From NCBI GenBank assembly GCA_019416865.1, contig DXWL01000024.1, forward strand, positions 1 to 28,598: a DNA stretch of 28,598 nt, given 5' to 3'. Below are positions 1 to 8,215 of this stretch, in pieces (position 1 is the first letter of the stretch; each line of letters opens with the position of its first letter). The DNA is from Fusobacterium sp. (GTDB lineage: Bacteria > Fusobacteriota > Fusobacteriia > Fusobacteriales > Fusobacteriaceae). The position numbers and the translations under genes are program-made. Below the pieces are notes generated by a model. That model was not told the DNA's origin. It did no database searches and worked only from the letters and a program-made list of their open reading frames with translations.

Positions 1-81
1 CAAGAAGCGCCATTTTTTATTTTTTGTAAGTGTGAGTTGTTGCAAATTTGTAAAAAAAATAAAATTCTCGATATTAAAAAT

Positions 82-107
82 TGTTTCGTAATTTATGCAG
101 CGAAACA
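82..107. repeat. Inverted repeat, 7-bp arms
   Basis: TGTTTCG (82-88) and CGAAACA (101-107) are perfect reverse complements separated by 12 bases. It lies just upstream of a second inverted repeat, so the two may form a double-hairpin element. Confidence 0.45.
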
Positions 108-114
108 GAATACT

Positions 115-153
115 GAAAATTTGATGTTTGAACGAAGTGAGTTTCAAATTTTC
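115..153. repeat. Inverted repeat, 10-bp arms
   Basis: GAAAATTTGA (115-124) and TCAAATTTTC (144-153) are perfect reverse complements around a 19-base loop. The stem is AT-rich and is not followed by a clean T-run, so it looks like a repeat element more than a terminator. Confidence 0.5.
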
Positions 154-169
154 TTTCTGTGAGCAAGAT

Positions 170-190
170 AAATAGAAACTATTTTTTCTT
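170..190 (+). terminator. Weak terminator-like hairpin after the left-edge frame
   Basis: AAATAG (170-175), loop AAA, CTATTT (179-184), then TTTCTT. The 6-bp AT-rich stem is weak, but it lies 8 bases after the TGA at 162 and carries a T-rich tail. Confidence 0.3.
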
Positions 191-282
191 AGAGAATTTG
201 TTTTTATTATTTTATAAATGCAACAGCTTTTTTTTATTTTTTGCTATTATTTGATATCAGTTATAAAAAAATAAAATAAAAT

Positions 283-311
283 TTGACATATTAAACAAAA
301 TGTTATATTAT
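283..311 (+). promoter_or_regulatory. Sigma-70-type promoter for the DMT transporter gene
   Basis: Perfect -35 TTGACA (283-288), 17-base spacer, -10 TATTAT (306-311). Transcription would start near 318, and a strong purine-rich ribosome-binding site (GGGGGAGGAG, about 334-343) precedes the ATG at 351. Confidence 0.75.
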
Positions 312-350
312 TTTTATAATTTTCAATAACTATGAGGGGGAGGAGTTATT

Positions 351-1223
351 ATGAGAAGTGAAGTAAAAAATATAACAGCTATGCTTATTTTTGGGACTAT
401 TGGTATTTTTGTAAGAAATATAGATTTAAGTTCAAAAGAAACGGCTTTATCCAGAGGAATAATAGGGAGTTTGTTTCTTATAGTTGTCCTTATTTGCTCA
501 AAAGAAAAAATATCATTTCAAGGAATAAAGAAAAATATTCTTATTCTTTTTCTTTCAGGTATTGGAATAGGACTTAACTGGATTTTTTTATTTCAGGCAT
601 ATAAGTATACAACAGTTTCTATAGCTACACTCAGCTATTATTCAGCTCCTGTAATTGTAACAATTTTATCTCCAATAATTTTAAAGGAAAGACTTTCATT
701 GATAAAATTTTTATGTGTAATTGGGGCAATGACAGGAATGATTTTTATTGCAGGAAACAATGAAAGCTCAGGTGCAGTATATAATCATACATTGGGAATT
801 ATATATGGAGTATCAGCAGCAGTATTTTATGCCAGTGTTATAATTATGAATAAGTTCATAAAAGGGCTTGGAGGTCTTGAAACAACAGTTACCCAATTGA
901 TTTTGGCTTCTATTGTACTTGTCCCTTATGTGATAATGACAGGTGGATTTGATTTCAGCAGAATGACAAAAATTTCATATACATCTCTTATTATTTTAGG
1001 AGTTATTCATACAGGATTTGCATATTTTCTTTATTTTTCATCACTAAAAGAATTAAAAGGGCAAACTATTGCAGTTCTTAGCTATATAGATCCAATATCA
1101 GCTGTCATAATATCCTCTTTATTTTTAGGAGAAAAAATGACATTTTTGCAGATAGTTGGAGGAATTTTAATTTTAGGCTCAACTTTCATAAGTGAAAACC
1201 TGAATATTTTAAAAAAGCAATAA
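351..1223 (+). CDS. DMT-superfamily (EamA) inner-membrane transporter
   Basis: A 290-residue, very hydrophobic protein with the two-domain layout of EamA/RhaT-type drug/metabolite transporters: two homologous halves (about residues 5-137 and 148-285), each with about five membrane helices. Family hallmarks include the helix beginning near 'SYYSAPVIVTILSP' in the first half and the equivalent 'SYIDPISAVIISSLFLGE' in the second; a Pro and a following hydrophobic helix plus LxE/GE are typical. Members export amino acids, metabolites or drugs, and the substrate cannot be read from sequence. The start is supported by a strong ribosome-binding site. The gene has its own promoter and terminator, so it is monocistronic and probably unrelated in function to the downstream cell-wall genes. 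Confidence 0.85.
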   Translation: MRSEVKNITAMLIFGTIGIFVRNIDLSSKETALSRGIIGSLFLIVVLICSKEKISFQGIKKNILILFLSGIGIGLNWIFLFQAYKYTTVSIATLSYYSAPVIVTILSPIILKERLSLIKFLCVIGAMTGMIFIAGNNESSGAVYNHTLGIIYGVSAAVFYASVIIMNKFIKGLGGLETTVTQLILASIVLVPYVIMTGGFDFSRMTKISYTSLIILGVIHTGFAYFLYFSSLKELKGQTIAVLSYIDPISAVIISSLFLGEKMTFLQIVGGILILGSTFISENLNILKKQ

Positions 1224-1235
1224 GATTATAAAGAT

Positions 1236-1270
1236 AAAATTCTCTAGATTTTTTAGGGAATTTTATTTTT
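1236..1270 (+). terminator. Rho-independent terminator after the DMT gene
   Basis: AAAATTCTCTA (1236-1246) pairs with TAGGGAATTTT (1254-1264), an 11-bp stem with one G-U pair and a 7-base T-rich loop, followed by ATTTTTTT. It sits 13 bases after the stop codon. Confidence 0.75.
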
Positions 1271-1321
1271 TTATAAAAATTAAAATATTTTATTGAAATC
1301 AAAGAAATAATTTTATTTTTA

Positions 1322-1335
1322 TGCTAAAATATAAT
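1322..1335 (+). promoter_or_regulatory. Possible extended -10 promoter for gmhB
   Basis: TGCTAAAAT (1322-1330) fits an extended -10, and a TATAAT overlaps its end (1330-1335). No convincing -35 lies at 17 bases; TTGAAA at 1293-1298 is too far from either. A promoter is expected here because a terminator precedes it. Confidence 0.4.
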
Positions 1336-1366
1336 GAATGCAAAAGTTTGAAGATGGGAGCGAAAG

Positions 1367-1939
1367 ATGAAGAATAAAGCAGTGTTTCTTGACAGAGATG
1401 GAACTATTAATATAGATAAAGTTTATCTTTATAAACCTGAAGAATTTGAATTTATAGATGGGGCTGTAGAAGGACTTAAGATTTTATATGATTTAGGGTA
1501 TATTCTTATTGTTGTAACAAATCAATCTGGTATAGCAAGAGGCTATTATACAGAGGAAGAGTGTGAAAAATTAAATAATTTCATGAATGATGAACTTAAA
1601 AAATATGGAGTTGAAATAAAAAAATCATATTATTGTCCTCATCATCCAGAAAAAGGTATTGGAAAATATAAAAAAGATTGTTTCTGCAGAAAACCTAATC
1701 CTGGAATGATTCTAGAAGGGATAGAAGAATTTAATATAGATGCAGAAAATTCATATATTGTAGGAGATAAACTTTCTGATGCAGAGGCTGGAATGAAGGC
1801 TGGAGTAAAGGGTGTTGTGGTACAAACAGGTCTTGAGCCTGTAGAAAGTATTGAAAATAAAGATATACTTTTATATAAATCTCTTTATGAGTTTGCAAAA
1901 GACTTAATGACAAAAACTAAAAATCAAATGAAAAAATAA
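1367..1939 (+). CDS. gmhB: D-glycero-D-manno-heptose 1,7-bisphosphate 7-phosphatase (HAD-IIIA)
   Basis: A 190-residue HAD phosphatase that removes the C7 phosphate of heptose bisphosphate during ADP-heptose synthesis for the LPS inner core. Motif I is FLDRDGT (nucleophile Asp9, acid/base Asp11). Motif II is VTNQSGIARG (Thr51 onward). The GmhB-specific zinc module is visible as CPHH (Cys90, His92) and CFCRKP (Cys105, Cys107, with Lys109). Motif IV is GDKLSD (133-138). Length matches the family (about 180-190). GGGAG precedes the ATG. It stands first in the block leading into murF; its presence implies a heptose-containing LPS. Histidinol phosphatase is the usual alternative for this fold, but the zinc module and 'NQSGIARG' favour GmhB. 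Confidence 0.88.
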   Translation: MKNKAVFLDRDGTINIDKVYLYKPEEFEFIDGAVEGLKILYDLGYILIVVTNQSGIARGYYTEEECEKLNNFMNDELKKYGVEIKKSYYCPHHPEKGIGKYKKDCFCRKPNPGMILEGIEEFNIDAENSYIVGDKLSDAEAGMKAGVKGVVVQTGLEPVESIENKDILLYKSLYEFAKDLMTKTKNQMKK

Positions 1940-1949
1940 TTGAAATAAG

Positions 1950-1978
1950 TTGAGAGAAATATCTTAAAATGATAAAAT
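1950..1978 (+). promoter_or_regulatory. Candidate promoter for the murF-ftsZ block
   Basis: TTGAGA (1950-1955), 17-base spacer, TAAAAT (1973-1978). Transcription would begin near 1985, so an ATG at 1986 would be nearly leaderless; this favours the ATG at 2004 for murF. Read-through from gmhB, only 64 bases upstream, is also possible. Confidence 0.5.
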
Positions 1979-2003
1979 AAAAGATATGCATAAAGGAAGA
2001 GAA

Positions 2004-3293
2004 ATGAAAAAATTGATTGAAATTATTACAAAAGTGCTGCCAATAAAAACGCAGATTTCAAAAATTTCTAAAGTGAAAATGGACAGCAGGGCAGTAGAAA
2101 AAGATGATATCTTTTTTGCACTGAACAATGGAAAAAAATATATAGATGATGTACTTAAAAAAGGTGCTTCTCTTGTAGTGTGTGATGATAAGAATTGGGA
2201 AGGACATGAAAGAGTTGCTGTTGTTGAAGATACTCTGACAGCTATGCAGAAATTAGCTCACGAATATAGAAAAGCTCTTTCTGTAAAAGTTATAGGTGTT
2301 GTTGGAAGTAATGGAAAAACTACTACAAAGGATATAATTTATTCTGTTCTTTCAGAAAAGTACAGATGTATAAAAACAGAGGGAAATTATAATAATCATA
2401 TAGGTGTTCCTTATACTCTGCTTCAAATAGATGATGACACTGAATTTGCTGTTGTTGAAATGGGAATGAGCAGCAGAGGAGAGATAAAGATTTTGTGTGA
2501 TATAGCACTTCCTGATTATGGAGTGATGACAAATATAGGGGATTCACATTTGGAGTTTCTGATTAACAGAGATAATGTATTTTTGGAAAAAAGTGAGATA
2601 AAAAATTATATTTCTCCTGAAAACTTGATTTTATTTGGTGATGATGTGTATTTAAAAAATCTTCATGGAATAAAAACAGGCTTTGAGAAGAATAACAGAT
2701 ATATAATTGAAGATTACCATGAAACTCCAGAAGGAACAGCTTTTAAAATAGAAAATGAGATATATAGTTTTCCTATGAATGGAAAACATAATTGTATAAA
2801 TGCTTCTTTGGGAACAACAATTGGAAAACTTACAGGGCTTTCTTGCGATGAAATAAGAAGAGGGCTTTTAAAATGTAAGGTTACTGCTATGAGATTTGAA
2901 AAAGTAGAGAAATACGGAATAACTTATATAAATGATGCTTATAATGCAAGTCCTATTTCAATGAGATACTCTCTTGAAACTTTAAACAGTGCCTATAAGG
3001 GAGTTTCAAAAATTGCTGTTCTTGCAGATATGGGAGAGCTTGGAAAAGATGAACTTAAATATCATGAAGATGTTTTAAAATATGCAGTTTCTTTAGACAT
3101 TGATAAAATAATCCTTTTTGGAAAACTTATGAAAGAAGCTTCCAAGGTTATTGAAAAAGACAGTGAAAAAGAAAAATTAATTACAGCAGAAACGAAAGAT
3201 GAAATAAAAGAGATTATCAGAAAAAATTTTGCAGACAGAGTAATTCTGCTGAAAGGTTCAAATTTCAATCATCTTTGGGAGATAATGGAGTAA
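2004..3293 (+). CDS. murF: UDP-N-acetylmuramoyl-tripeptide-D-alanyl-D-alanine ligase
   Basis: Cytoplasmic Mur ligase that adds D-Ala-D-Ala to UDP-MurNAc-tripeptide. From the ATG at 2004 it has 429 residues. An in-frame ATG at 1986 would add six residues but lacks a Shine-Dalgarno, whereas AAGGAAGAG lies 5-12 bases before 2004. The N-terminal domain shows the MurE/F-type DSRAV segment. The ATP loop is GSNGKTTTKD (about 101-110). Also visible are the NNHIG motif for substrate binding, EMGMSSRGEI, NIGDSHLE and the C-terminal-domain NDAYNASPISM motif typical of MurF. A 12-base gap separates it from mraY, so the two are surely co-transcribed. murE, which makes its substrate, is not in the window. 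Confidence 0.95.
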   Translation: MKKLIEIITKVLPIKTQISKISKVKMDSRAVEKDDIFFALNNGKKYIDDVLKKGASLVVCDDKNWEGHERVAVVEDTLTAMQKLAHEYRKALSVKVIGVVGSNGKTTTKDIIYSVLSEKYRCIKTEGNYNNHIGVPYTLLQIDDDTEFAVVEMGMSSRGEIKILCDIALPDYGVMTNIGDSHLEFLINRDNVFLEKSEIKNYISPENLILFGDDVYLKNLHGIKTGFEKNNRYIIEDYHETPEGTAFKIENEIYSFPMNGKHNCINASLGTTIGKLTGLSCDEIRRGLLKCKVTAMRFEKVEKYGITYINDAYNASPISMRYSLETLNSAYKGVSKIAVLADMGELGKDELKYHEDVLKYAVSLDIDKIILFGKLMKEASKVIEKDSEKEKLITAETKDEIKEIIRKNFADRVILLKGSNFNHLWEIME

Positions 3294-3305
3294 GGAGATA
3301 AAAAA

Positions 3306-4394
3306 ATGTTATATACACTTGGATTATATTATCCACAGCTTAGTTTTCTGAAATCTATATATTTCAGAACATTTATAGGATTTGTGCTTTCATTTTTATT
3401 GGTTTTAATAATAGGAAGACCATTTATAAGGTTTTTAAAAATAAAAAAATTTGGAGAAGAGATAAGAGAGTGCGGACCAGCAAGTCATTACAGTAAAAAA
3501 GGAACTCCTACAATGGGAGGAGTACTTATGCTTATGGGTTCTCTTATGAGTGTTCTTATTGCTGGAAATCTTTATAATAAATTTACTATTCTTCTTATAA
3601 TAACAACACTGTGCTTCAGTGCAATAGGATTTGTAGATGATTATAAAAAATTTACAGTGAATAAAGATGGACTTTCAGGACGTAAAAAGCTTTTTGGTCA
3701 AAGTCTTATTTCAATAATTGTGTGGGTATTTATAAAAGAGTTTGGACTTACAGGATCTAAGGCAGTTGATTTTTCTTTGTCAAATCCTATAATGGCAGAT
3801 TCTACTTTTTACATAGGAAGTTTGTTTATGCTTCTGTTTATCATGCTTGTGGTAAACGGAACTTCCAATGCAGTAAATATAACAGATGGACTTGATGGAC
3901 TTGCTATTATGCCTGTAATAATAAGCTGCTCTATTCTTGGAGTAATTGCTTATTTCAGCGGACATATTGAGATGAGTACTCACCTTGCATTGTTTTCAAT
4001 ACCTGGTTCTGGAGAGATAGCTGTATTTCTTTCAACAATAATAGGGGGAGAACTTGCATTTCTATGGTATAACTGTTATCCTGCACAGATTTTTATGGGA
4101 GATACAGGTTCTCTTGCTCTTGGAGGGGTAATAGGTGTTATCTCAATACTTCTTAAGCAGGAACTTCTTCTTCCTGTTATAGGAGGAATATTTGTTATTG
4201 AAGCTGTTTCGGTTATGCTTCAGGTAGGTTCATACAAAATCAGAAAGAAAAGAATATTCAGAATGGCTCCTATTCATCACCATTTTGAGCTTATGGGAGT
4301 ACCTGAGAATAAAGTAACAATGAGATTTTGGATTGTATCTTTACTTTTTGGTATAGTTGCATTGGGAATGATAAGACTTAGAGGAATTTTGTAA
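3306..4394 (+). CDS. mraY: Phospho-N-acetylmuramoyl-pentapeptide-transferase (lipid I synthase)
   Basis: Polytopic inner-membrane enzyme of 362 residues, the usual family size (about 360), with roughly ten membrane helices. It transfers phospho-MurNAc-pentapeptide from UDP to undecaprenyl phosphate. Diagnostic motifs are present in order: GTPTMGG (67-72), the Mg-binding aspartate pair FVDDYKK (Asp111-Asp112), NITDGLDGLA (191-200), GDTGSLALGG (265-274) and the cytoplasmic loop MAPIHHHFELMG (320-331). All expected catalytic residues are intact. AAGGAG lies about 7 bases before the ATG. A hairpin and 77 untranslated bases separate it from murD, the widest internal gap between mur genes here. Confidence 0.96.
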   Translation: MLYTLGLYYPQLSFLKSIYFRTFIGFVLSFLLVLIIGRPFIRFLKIKKFGEEIRECGPASHYSKKGTPTMGGVLMLMGSLMSVLIAGNLYNKFTILLIITTLCFSAIGFVDDYKKFTVNKDGLSGRKKLFGQSLISIIVWVFIKEFGLTGSKAVDFSLSNPIMADSTFYIGSLFMLLFIMLVVNGTSNAVNITDGLDGLAIMPVIISCSILGVIAYFSGHIEMSTHLALFSIPGSGEIAVFLSTIIGGELAFLWYNCYPAQIFMGDTGSLALGGVIGVISILLKQELLLPVIGGIFVIEAVSVMLQVGSYKIRKKRIFRMAPIHHHFELMGVPENKVTMRFWIVSLLFGIVALGMIRLRGIL

Positions 4395-4403
4395 AAAATC
4401 AGT

Positions 4404-4471
4404 AAACCATGGAATAAACTCCGTGGTTTTACCTGTTTATTTAGAGAAAATTTTTTTGGAGGTTTAAACAG
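4404..4471 (+). promoter_or_regulatory. Tandem hairpins between mraY and murD
   Basis: Hairpin 1 pairs AAACCATGG (4404-4412) with CCGTGGTTT (4421-4429), a 9-bp stem with one G-U pair and an 8-base loop, followed by TTACCTGTTTATTT, a poor T-run. Immediately downstream, CTGTTTA (4433-4439) is complementary to TAAACAG (4465-4471), and this longer loop holds the murD ribosome-binding site TTGGAGG (4457-4463). It could be a weak attenuator, an mRNA-processing site or a translational gate. Only the complementarity is observed; function is inferred. Confidence 0.4.
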
Positions 4472-5797
4472 ATGAAAGTTGGAATGATTTTTGGGGACGG
4501 AGTAAGCGGAAAAGGTGCTAGAGAAATCCTTAAGAAAATGAAGTATGAAATAATACTTGTTGATGATAAGAAGGGAATGTCTTCTGATTCAGCAGAAGAA
4601 CTTTTAGATAAAGTAAATATATTTATAAAAAGTCCAGGAGTGCCTTATAACAGTCTTGTGAAAAAGGCATTTGAAATGAATGTGGAAGTTATAGATGAGA
4701 TAGAACTTGCATACAGATATATGAAATCTGTTGATATGAAAACAAAAATAATAGCTGTTACAGGAAGTAACGGAAAAACAACTGTAACAAGTAAGATAAC
4801 AGAGCTTCTAAAAAAAGCCGGATATAAATGTGAACATGCAGGAAATATAGGAAATTCATTTGGACAGCTTATTTTAGACAGATCAGATCTTGAATATGCA
4901 GTTCTTGAACTTAGCTCATTTCAATTAGAAAATTTAAAAGAGTTCAAAGCAGATATAGCTATGGTAGTAAATCTTTCTCCTGATCATTTGAACAGATATC
5001 CTTCAAAAGAGGAATATTTTGATGCAAAATTTAATATTGGAAAAAATCAGACAGAGGAAGATATATTTATATACAACCTTAACGATGAAGATTCCCTTAA
5101 AAGAATGGAAAAAATTACAGGAACAAAACTTGGTGTAACTGTTACAGAAAAAGGACTTGATAAGGCTGTATGTTACACAGATGGAAAAAATGTAATCTAT
5201 AGAGGAAAAGTTATTGCTGAAAATGAAAAACTTTCTTTAAAAGGAAAACACAACCTTGAAAATACTTTGTTTATTGTTACAGCAGCAGAACAAGTTGGAG
5301 TAGATGGAGAGATAATAAGAGAATTTTTATATCATACAAAATCACTTGAACATAGAATGGAAAGATTTTGGCAGTGGAAAAATGTTCTTTTTGTTAACGA
5401 CTCAAAGGGAACAAATCTTGATTCTACAAGCTTTGCAATAGATGCATATAAAGATGCAATACTTATCTGTGGAGGAAAGGATAAGGGACTTCCTCTTGGA
5501 GATCTTATAAAGCAGATAAATTCAAATATAAAAGCTGTTTATCTTATTGGGCAGATGTCAGACAGATTCAGAGAGGAACTTCTTTTAGGAGGATATCCAA
5601 ATGAGAGAATTTTCCCTCTTGTAACTATGGAAAATGTTGTAAAAGCACTTAGAGAGAAACTTTCAGGAGATGAAAAAGAGGTTGTGCTTCTTTCTCCTAC
5701 AACAGAAAGTTATGATCAGTTTCCTAATTTTGAAGTGAGAGGGGAAACATTCAAACAGCTTGTTAAAAAGTATTTTGAAGAGGGAGAAGAATTGTGA
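4472..5797 (+). CDS. murD: UDP-N-acetylmuramoyl-L-alanine-D-glutamate ligase
   Basis: Mur ligase of 441 residues (family about 440-450) that adds D-Glu to UDP-MurNAc-L-Ala. The N-terminal Rossmann-like domain carries a glycine-rich start (IFGDGVSGKGA) and the SPGVP motif (54-58). The ATP loop is TGSNGKTTVT (97-106). ELSSFQLEN is the MurD-type central motif, followed by NLSPDHLNRY with its conserved His and Asn, then HNLEN, EHRME and NDSKGTNLDST in the C-terminal domain. GGAGG precedes the ATG by eight bases. Its stop overlaps the murG start by four bases (GTGA). ftsW, commonly between murD and murG in other bacteria, is not present. Confidence 0.95.
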   Translation: MKVGMIFGDGVSGKGAREILKKMKYEIILVDDKKGMSSDSAEELLDKVNIFIKSPGVPYNSLVKKAFEMNVEVIDEIELAYRYMKSVDMKTKIIAVTGSNGKTTVTSKITELLKKAGYKCEHAGNIGNSFGQLILDRSDLEYAVLELSSFQLENLKEFKADIAMVVNLSPDHLNRYPSKEEYFDAKFNIGKNQTEEDIFIYNLNDEDSLKRMEKITGTKLGVTVTEKGLDKAVCYTDGKNVIYRGKVIAENEKLSLKGKHNLENTLFIVTAAEQVGVDGEIIREFLYHTKSLEHRMERFWQWKNVLFVNDSKGTNLDSTSFAIDAYKDAILICGGKDKGLPLGDLIKQINSNIKAVYLIGQMSDRFREELLLGGYPNERIFPLVTMENVVKALREKLSGDEKEVVLLSPTTESYDQFPNFEVRGETFKQLVKKYFEEGEEL

Positions 5798-6861
5798 AAA
5801 AAGCTATAATAACAACTGGAGGAACAGGAGGACATATATATCCAGCTCTTTCAGTGGCAGCAGGACTTAAAAAAAGAGATGTGGATATTCTTTTTGTAGG
5901 AAGCAGTTCAAGAATGGAAAAAGATATGGTGCCAAAGGAGGATATCAGATTTGAAGGACTTGATATCTATCCTATAAAATCAGTAAAAACATTTTTTAAA
6001 CTGATTTCTGCAGTGAGAAAATCTATAAAAATAATAAAAGAGGAAAAGCCTGATGTGGTGTTGGGATTTGGAAACTATATCTCCCTTCCTATGATAACAG
6101 CAGCTTTTCTTACAAAAACACCTTTTTATCTTCAAGAGCAGAATGCAAATCTTGGTATGACAAACAAACTTTACTATAAGTTTGCCAAAAAAACATTCCT
6201 TGCTTTTGAAAAAACTTACGATGATATTCCAATAAAATATCAACATAAGTTTAAAGTAACAGGAAATCCTTTGAGAGAGGGAATATATTCCATTGACAGA
6301 AATACAGAGAGAGAAAGTCTTAAAGTGGAAGAGGGAGAAAAAATCCTTGTGATAACAGGGGGAAGTTTAGGGGCAAAAAGTATCAATAACGCTGTTTTAA
6401 ATGAATGGGACAAATTAAAAGAGGAAAAAAACATAAGAATATATTGGGCAACAGGGAAAACACATTATGATGAAATCTTCGACAAAATAGAAAAAAGAAG
6501 CATGAAGGACATTATAAAGCCTTATTTTGATAATCTTATTAATATAATGGCAGCAGCAGATTTAGTTATATGCAGAGCAGGAGCTCTTACTATTTCTGAA
6601 CTTATTGAGCTGAGTAAACCATCAGTGCTTATTCCTTACAATTCTGTAAAAGTTGGGCAGTATGAAAATGCTGTTATGCTTGAAGAGAGAGAGGGGGCTC
6701 TTGTTTTTGATAACAATAAGGCAGATGAAGCGGTGAGAACAGCCATAGAACTTATTAAAAATGATGATCAGCTTCATAAAATGAAGTTAAGAATTAAGGC
6801 TTTGAGAAATGCCAATGCAACTGAAAGCATAATCAACAGTCTGGATATTTGGAGGAATTAG
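5794..6861 (+). CDS. murG: Undecaprenyldiphospho-muramoylpentapeptide beta-N-acetylglucosaminyltransferase (lipid II synthase)
   Basis: Peripheral membrane GT28 glycosyltransferase of 355 residues that adds GlcNAc to lipid I. It begins with a GTG codon that overlaps the murD stop (GTGA at 5794-5797), implying translational coupling. The first glycine-rich loop is TGGTGGHIYPA (8-18), with the catalytic-site His13-Ile14. GFGNYISLP, QEQNANLG and TGNPLRE (156-162) follow. The second-domain loop is GGSLGAKSIN (189-198). The UDP-GlcNAc site shows CRAGALTISEL (260-270, with conserved Glu269) and GQYENA (288-293). Nothing essential is missing. Confidence 0.95.
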   Translation: MKKAIITTGGTGGHIYPALSVAAGLKKRDVDILFVGSSSRMEKDMVPKEDIRFEGLDIYPIKSVKTFFKLISAVRKSIKIIKEEKPDVVLGFGNYISLPMITAAFLTKTPFYLQEQNANLGMTNKLYYKFAKKTFLAFEKTYDDIPIKYQHKFKVTGNPLREGIYSIDRNTERESLKVEEGEKILVITGGSLGAKSINNAVLNEWDKLKEEKNIRIYWATGKTHYDEIFDKIEKRSMKDIIKPYFDNLINIMAAADLVICRAGALTISELIELSKPSVLIPYNSVKVGQYENAVMLEEREGALVFDNNKADEAVRTAIELIKNDDQLHKMKLRIKALRNANATESIINSLDIWRN

Positions 6862-6865
6862 TTTA

Positions 6866-8212
6866 ATGAAAAATGTGTTTTTTGTTGGGATAAATGGAAT
6901 AGGTATGAGCGGACTTGCTAAAATAATGAATGAGCTTGGATACAGTGTAGCAGGTTCTGATCCAAGTGTTAGTTATCTTACAGATGAAATGAGAAAACAG
7001 GGGATAACAATCTATTCTGAACATAAAAAAGAAAATTTAAAAGATGCTGATACTCTTGTAGTGTCAACAGCAATAAGCAAAGAAAATCCTGAATATATGG
7101 AAGCTGTAAAAAGAGGGATTCCTGTTTTAAAAAGAGGAGAACTTTTAGCAGAACTTCTTAATCAAAAGACAGGGATTGCAGTTGCAGGAACTCATGGAAA
7201 AACAACTACAAGCTCTATGATGGCAACAGTTTTAATGGAAAAAGATCCTACAATAGTTGTAGGAGGAATAGTTGACTGTATAAAATCAAATGCAAGATAT
7301 GGAGCAGGAGAATATTTTGTGGCAGAAGCTGATGAGAGCGATAACTCTTTTCTGTATATGCGTCCAAAATATTCTGTAATAACAAATATTGAAGCAGACC
7401 ATCTTGAAAAACATGGATGCCTTGAAAATATAAAAAAATCTTTTAATATTTTTATGCAGCAGACAGAGAGAGAGATAATCGTATGTGCTGACAATAAAAA
7501 TATCCAAGATATAATAGGATATAAGGATAATGTTGTAAGATACAGTCTTATTGATAAATCAGCAGATATATATGCAGCAGATATAAAAATAGCAGACGGA
7601 AAAACTAAATTTGATGTATACATAAAAGGTGAATATGCAGGAGAATTTTCTCTTTCAATTCCAGGAACTCATAATGTGTATAACTCACTTCCAGTGATAT
7701 ATCTTGCAAGAGAGTTCGGGCTTGATATGAAAACTGTAAAAGAAAAAATAGAAAGTTTTAAAGGGGCAAAAAGAAGATATGATATTCTTTTTGACAATGG
7801 GAATGTAAAGGTAATAGATGACTATGCACACCATCCAACAGAGATAGAAGCTACTCTTCAAGGGGCAAGAAGTATAGAAGATAAACACATTACAGTTATA
7901 TTCCAGCCTCACAGATACAGCAGAGTAAAATTTCTTTTAGAAGATTTTGCAGGAACATTTAAAAATGCAGATGAACTTATTCTTATGCCTATTTATAGTG
8001 CAGGAGAAAAAGATGAGTTTGGAGTATCTATTGAGGATTTATTGAAAAAAATAGACCATAGAAATGGGAAAATAATAAAAGACAGAGATGAGCTTGAAAA
8101 TAATCTGCTTGAAAGACAAGAAAATCATGTATATCTTTTCATGGGAGCAGGAAATATCTCTTCAGCAGCTCACGAATTTGCAGAAAAACTACAAGAGAAA
8201 GGAATAAACTAA
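6866..8212 (+). CDS. murC: UDP-N-acetylmuramate-L-alanine ligase
   Basis: First of the Mur ligases, joining L-Ala to UDP-MurNAc in the cytoplasm; 448 residues, as expected (about 450-490). The N-terminal motif GINGIGMSGLA (8-18) is the MurC signature. The ATP loop is GTHGKTTTSS (108-117). EADESDNSFL, NIEADHLE, HNVYNSLP and DDYAHHPTE match the MurC consensus, the last being the C-terminal-domain signature. GGAGGA lies about 10 bases before the ATG, inside the end of murG. Four bases separate murG and murC, and three separate murC and murB. Confidence 0.96.
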   Translation: MKNVFFVGINGIGMSGLAKIMNELGYSVAGSDPSVSYLTDEMRKQGITIYSEHKKENLKDADTLVVSTAISKENPEYMEAVKRGIPVLKRGELLAELLNQKTGIAVAGTHGKTTTSSMMATVLMEKDPTIVVGGIVDCIKSNARYGAGEYFVAEADESDNSFLYMRPKYSVITNIEADHLEKHGCLENIKKSFNIFMQQTEREIIVCADNKNIQDIIGYKDNVVRYSLIDKSADIYAADIKIADGKTKFDVYIKGEYAGEFSLSIPGTHNVYNSLPVIYLAREFGLDMKTVKEKIESFKGAKRRYDILFDNGNVKVIDDYAHHPTEIEATLQGARSIEDKHITVIFQPHRYSRVKFLLEDFAGTFKNADELILMPIYSAGEKDEFGVSIEDLLKKIDHRNGKIIKDRDELENNLLERQENHVYLFMGAGNISSAAHEFAEKLQEKGIN

Positions 8213-8215
8213 TTA

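Larger units (their letters stand above)
1..162 (+). other. Open frame from the left edge (possible partial CDS 3' end or repeat-derived ORF)
   Basis: Frame 1 is open from the first base through 53 codons to a TGA at 160-162. The peptide is rich in Cys, Phe and Lys (early segment EAPFFIFCKCELLQ, late segment FERSEFQIFF) and matches no family I recognise. It may be the end of a gene starting outside the window. Two things argue against an ordinary gene: the same DNA holds two perfect inverted repeats (82-107 and 115-153), and the composition looks like translated repeat DNA. My recollection, which I cannot verify here, is that similar peptide tails recur in Fusobacterium genomes, which would fit a dispersed element. 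A weak terminator-like hairpin follows at 170-190. From 191 to 282 I see only AT-rich sequence. Confidence 0.3.

Noticed and set aside
1986..2003. Earlier ATG as the start of murF
   Set aside because: It lies at the expected transcript start and has no ribosome site, whereas the ATG at 2004 has one at good spacing.
5794..5797. Possible frameshift or fusion between murD and murG
   Set aside because: The GTGA overlap is ordinary translational coupling; both proteins are full length with complete motifs.
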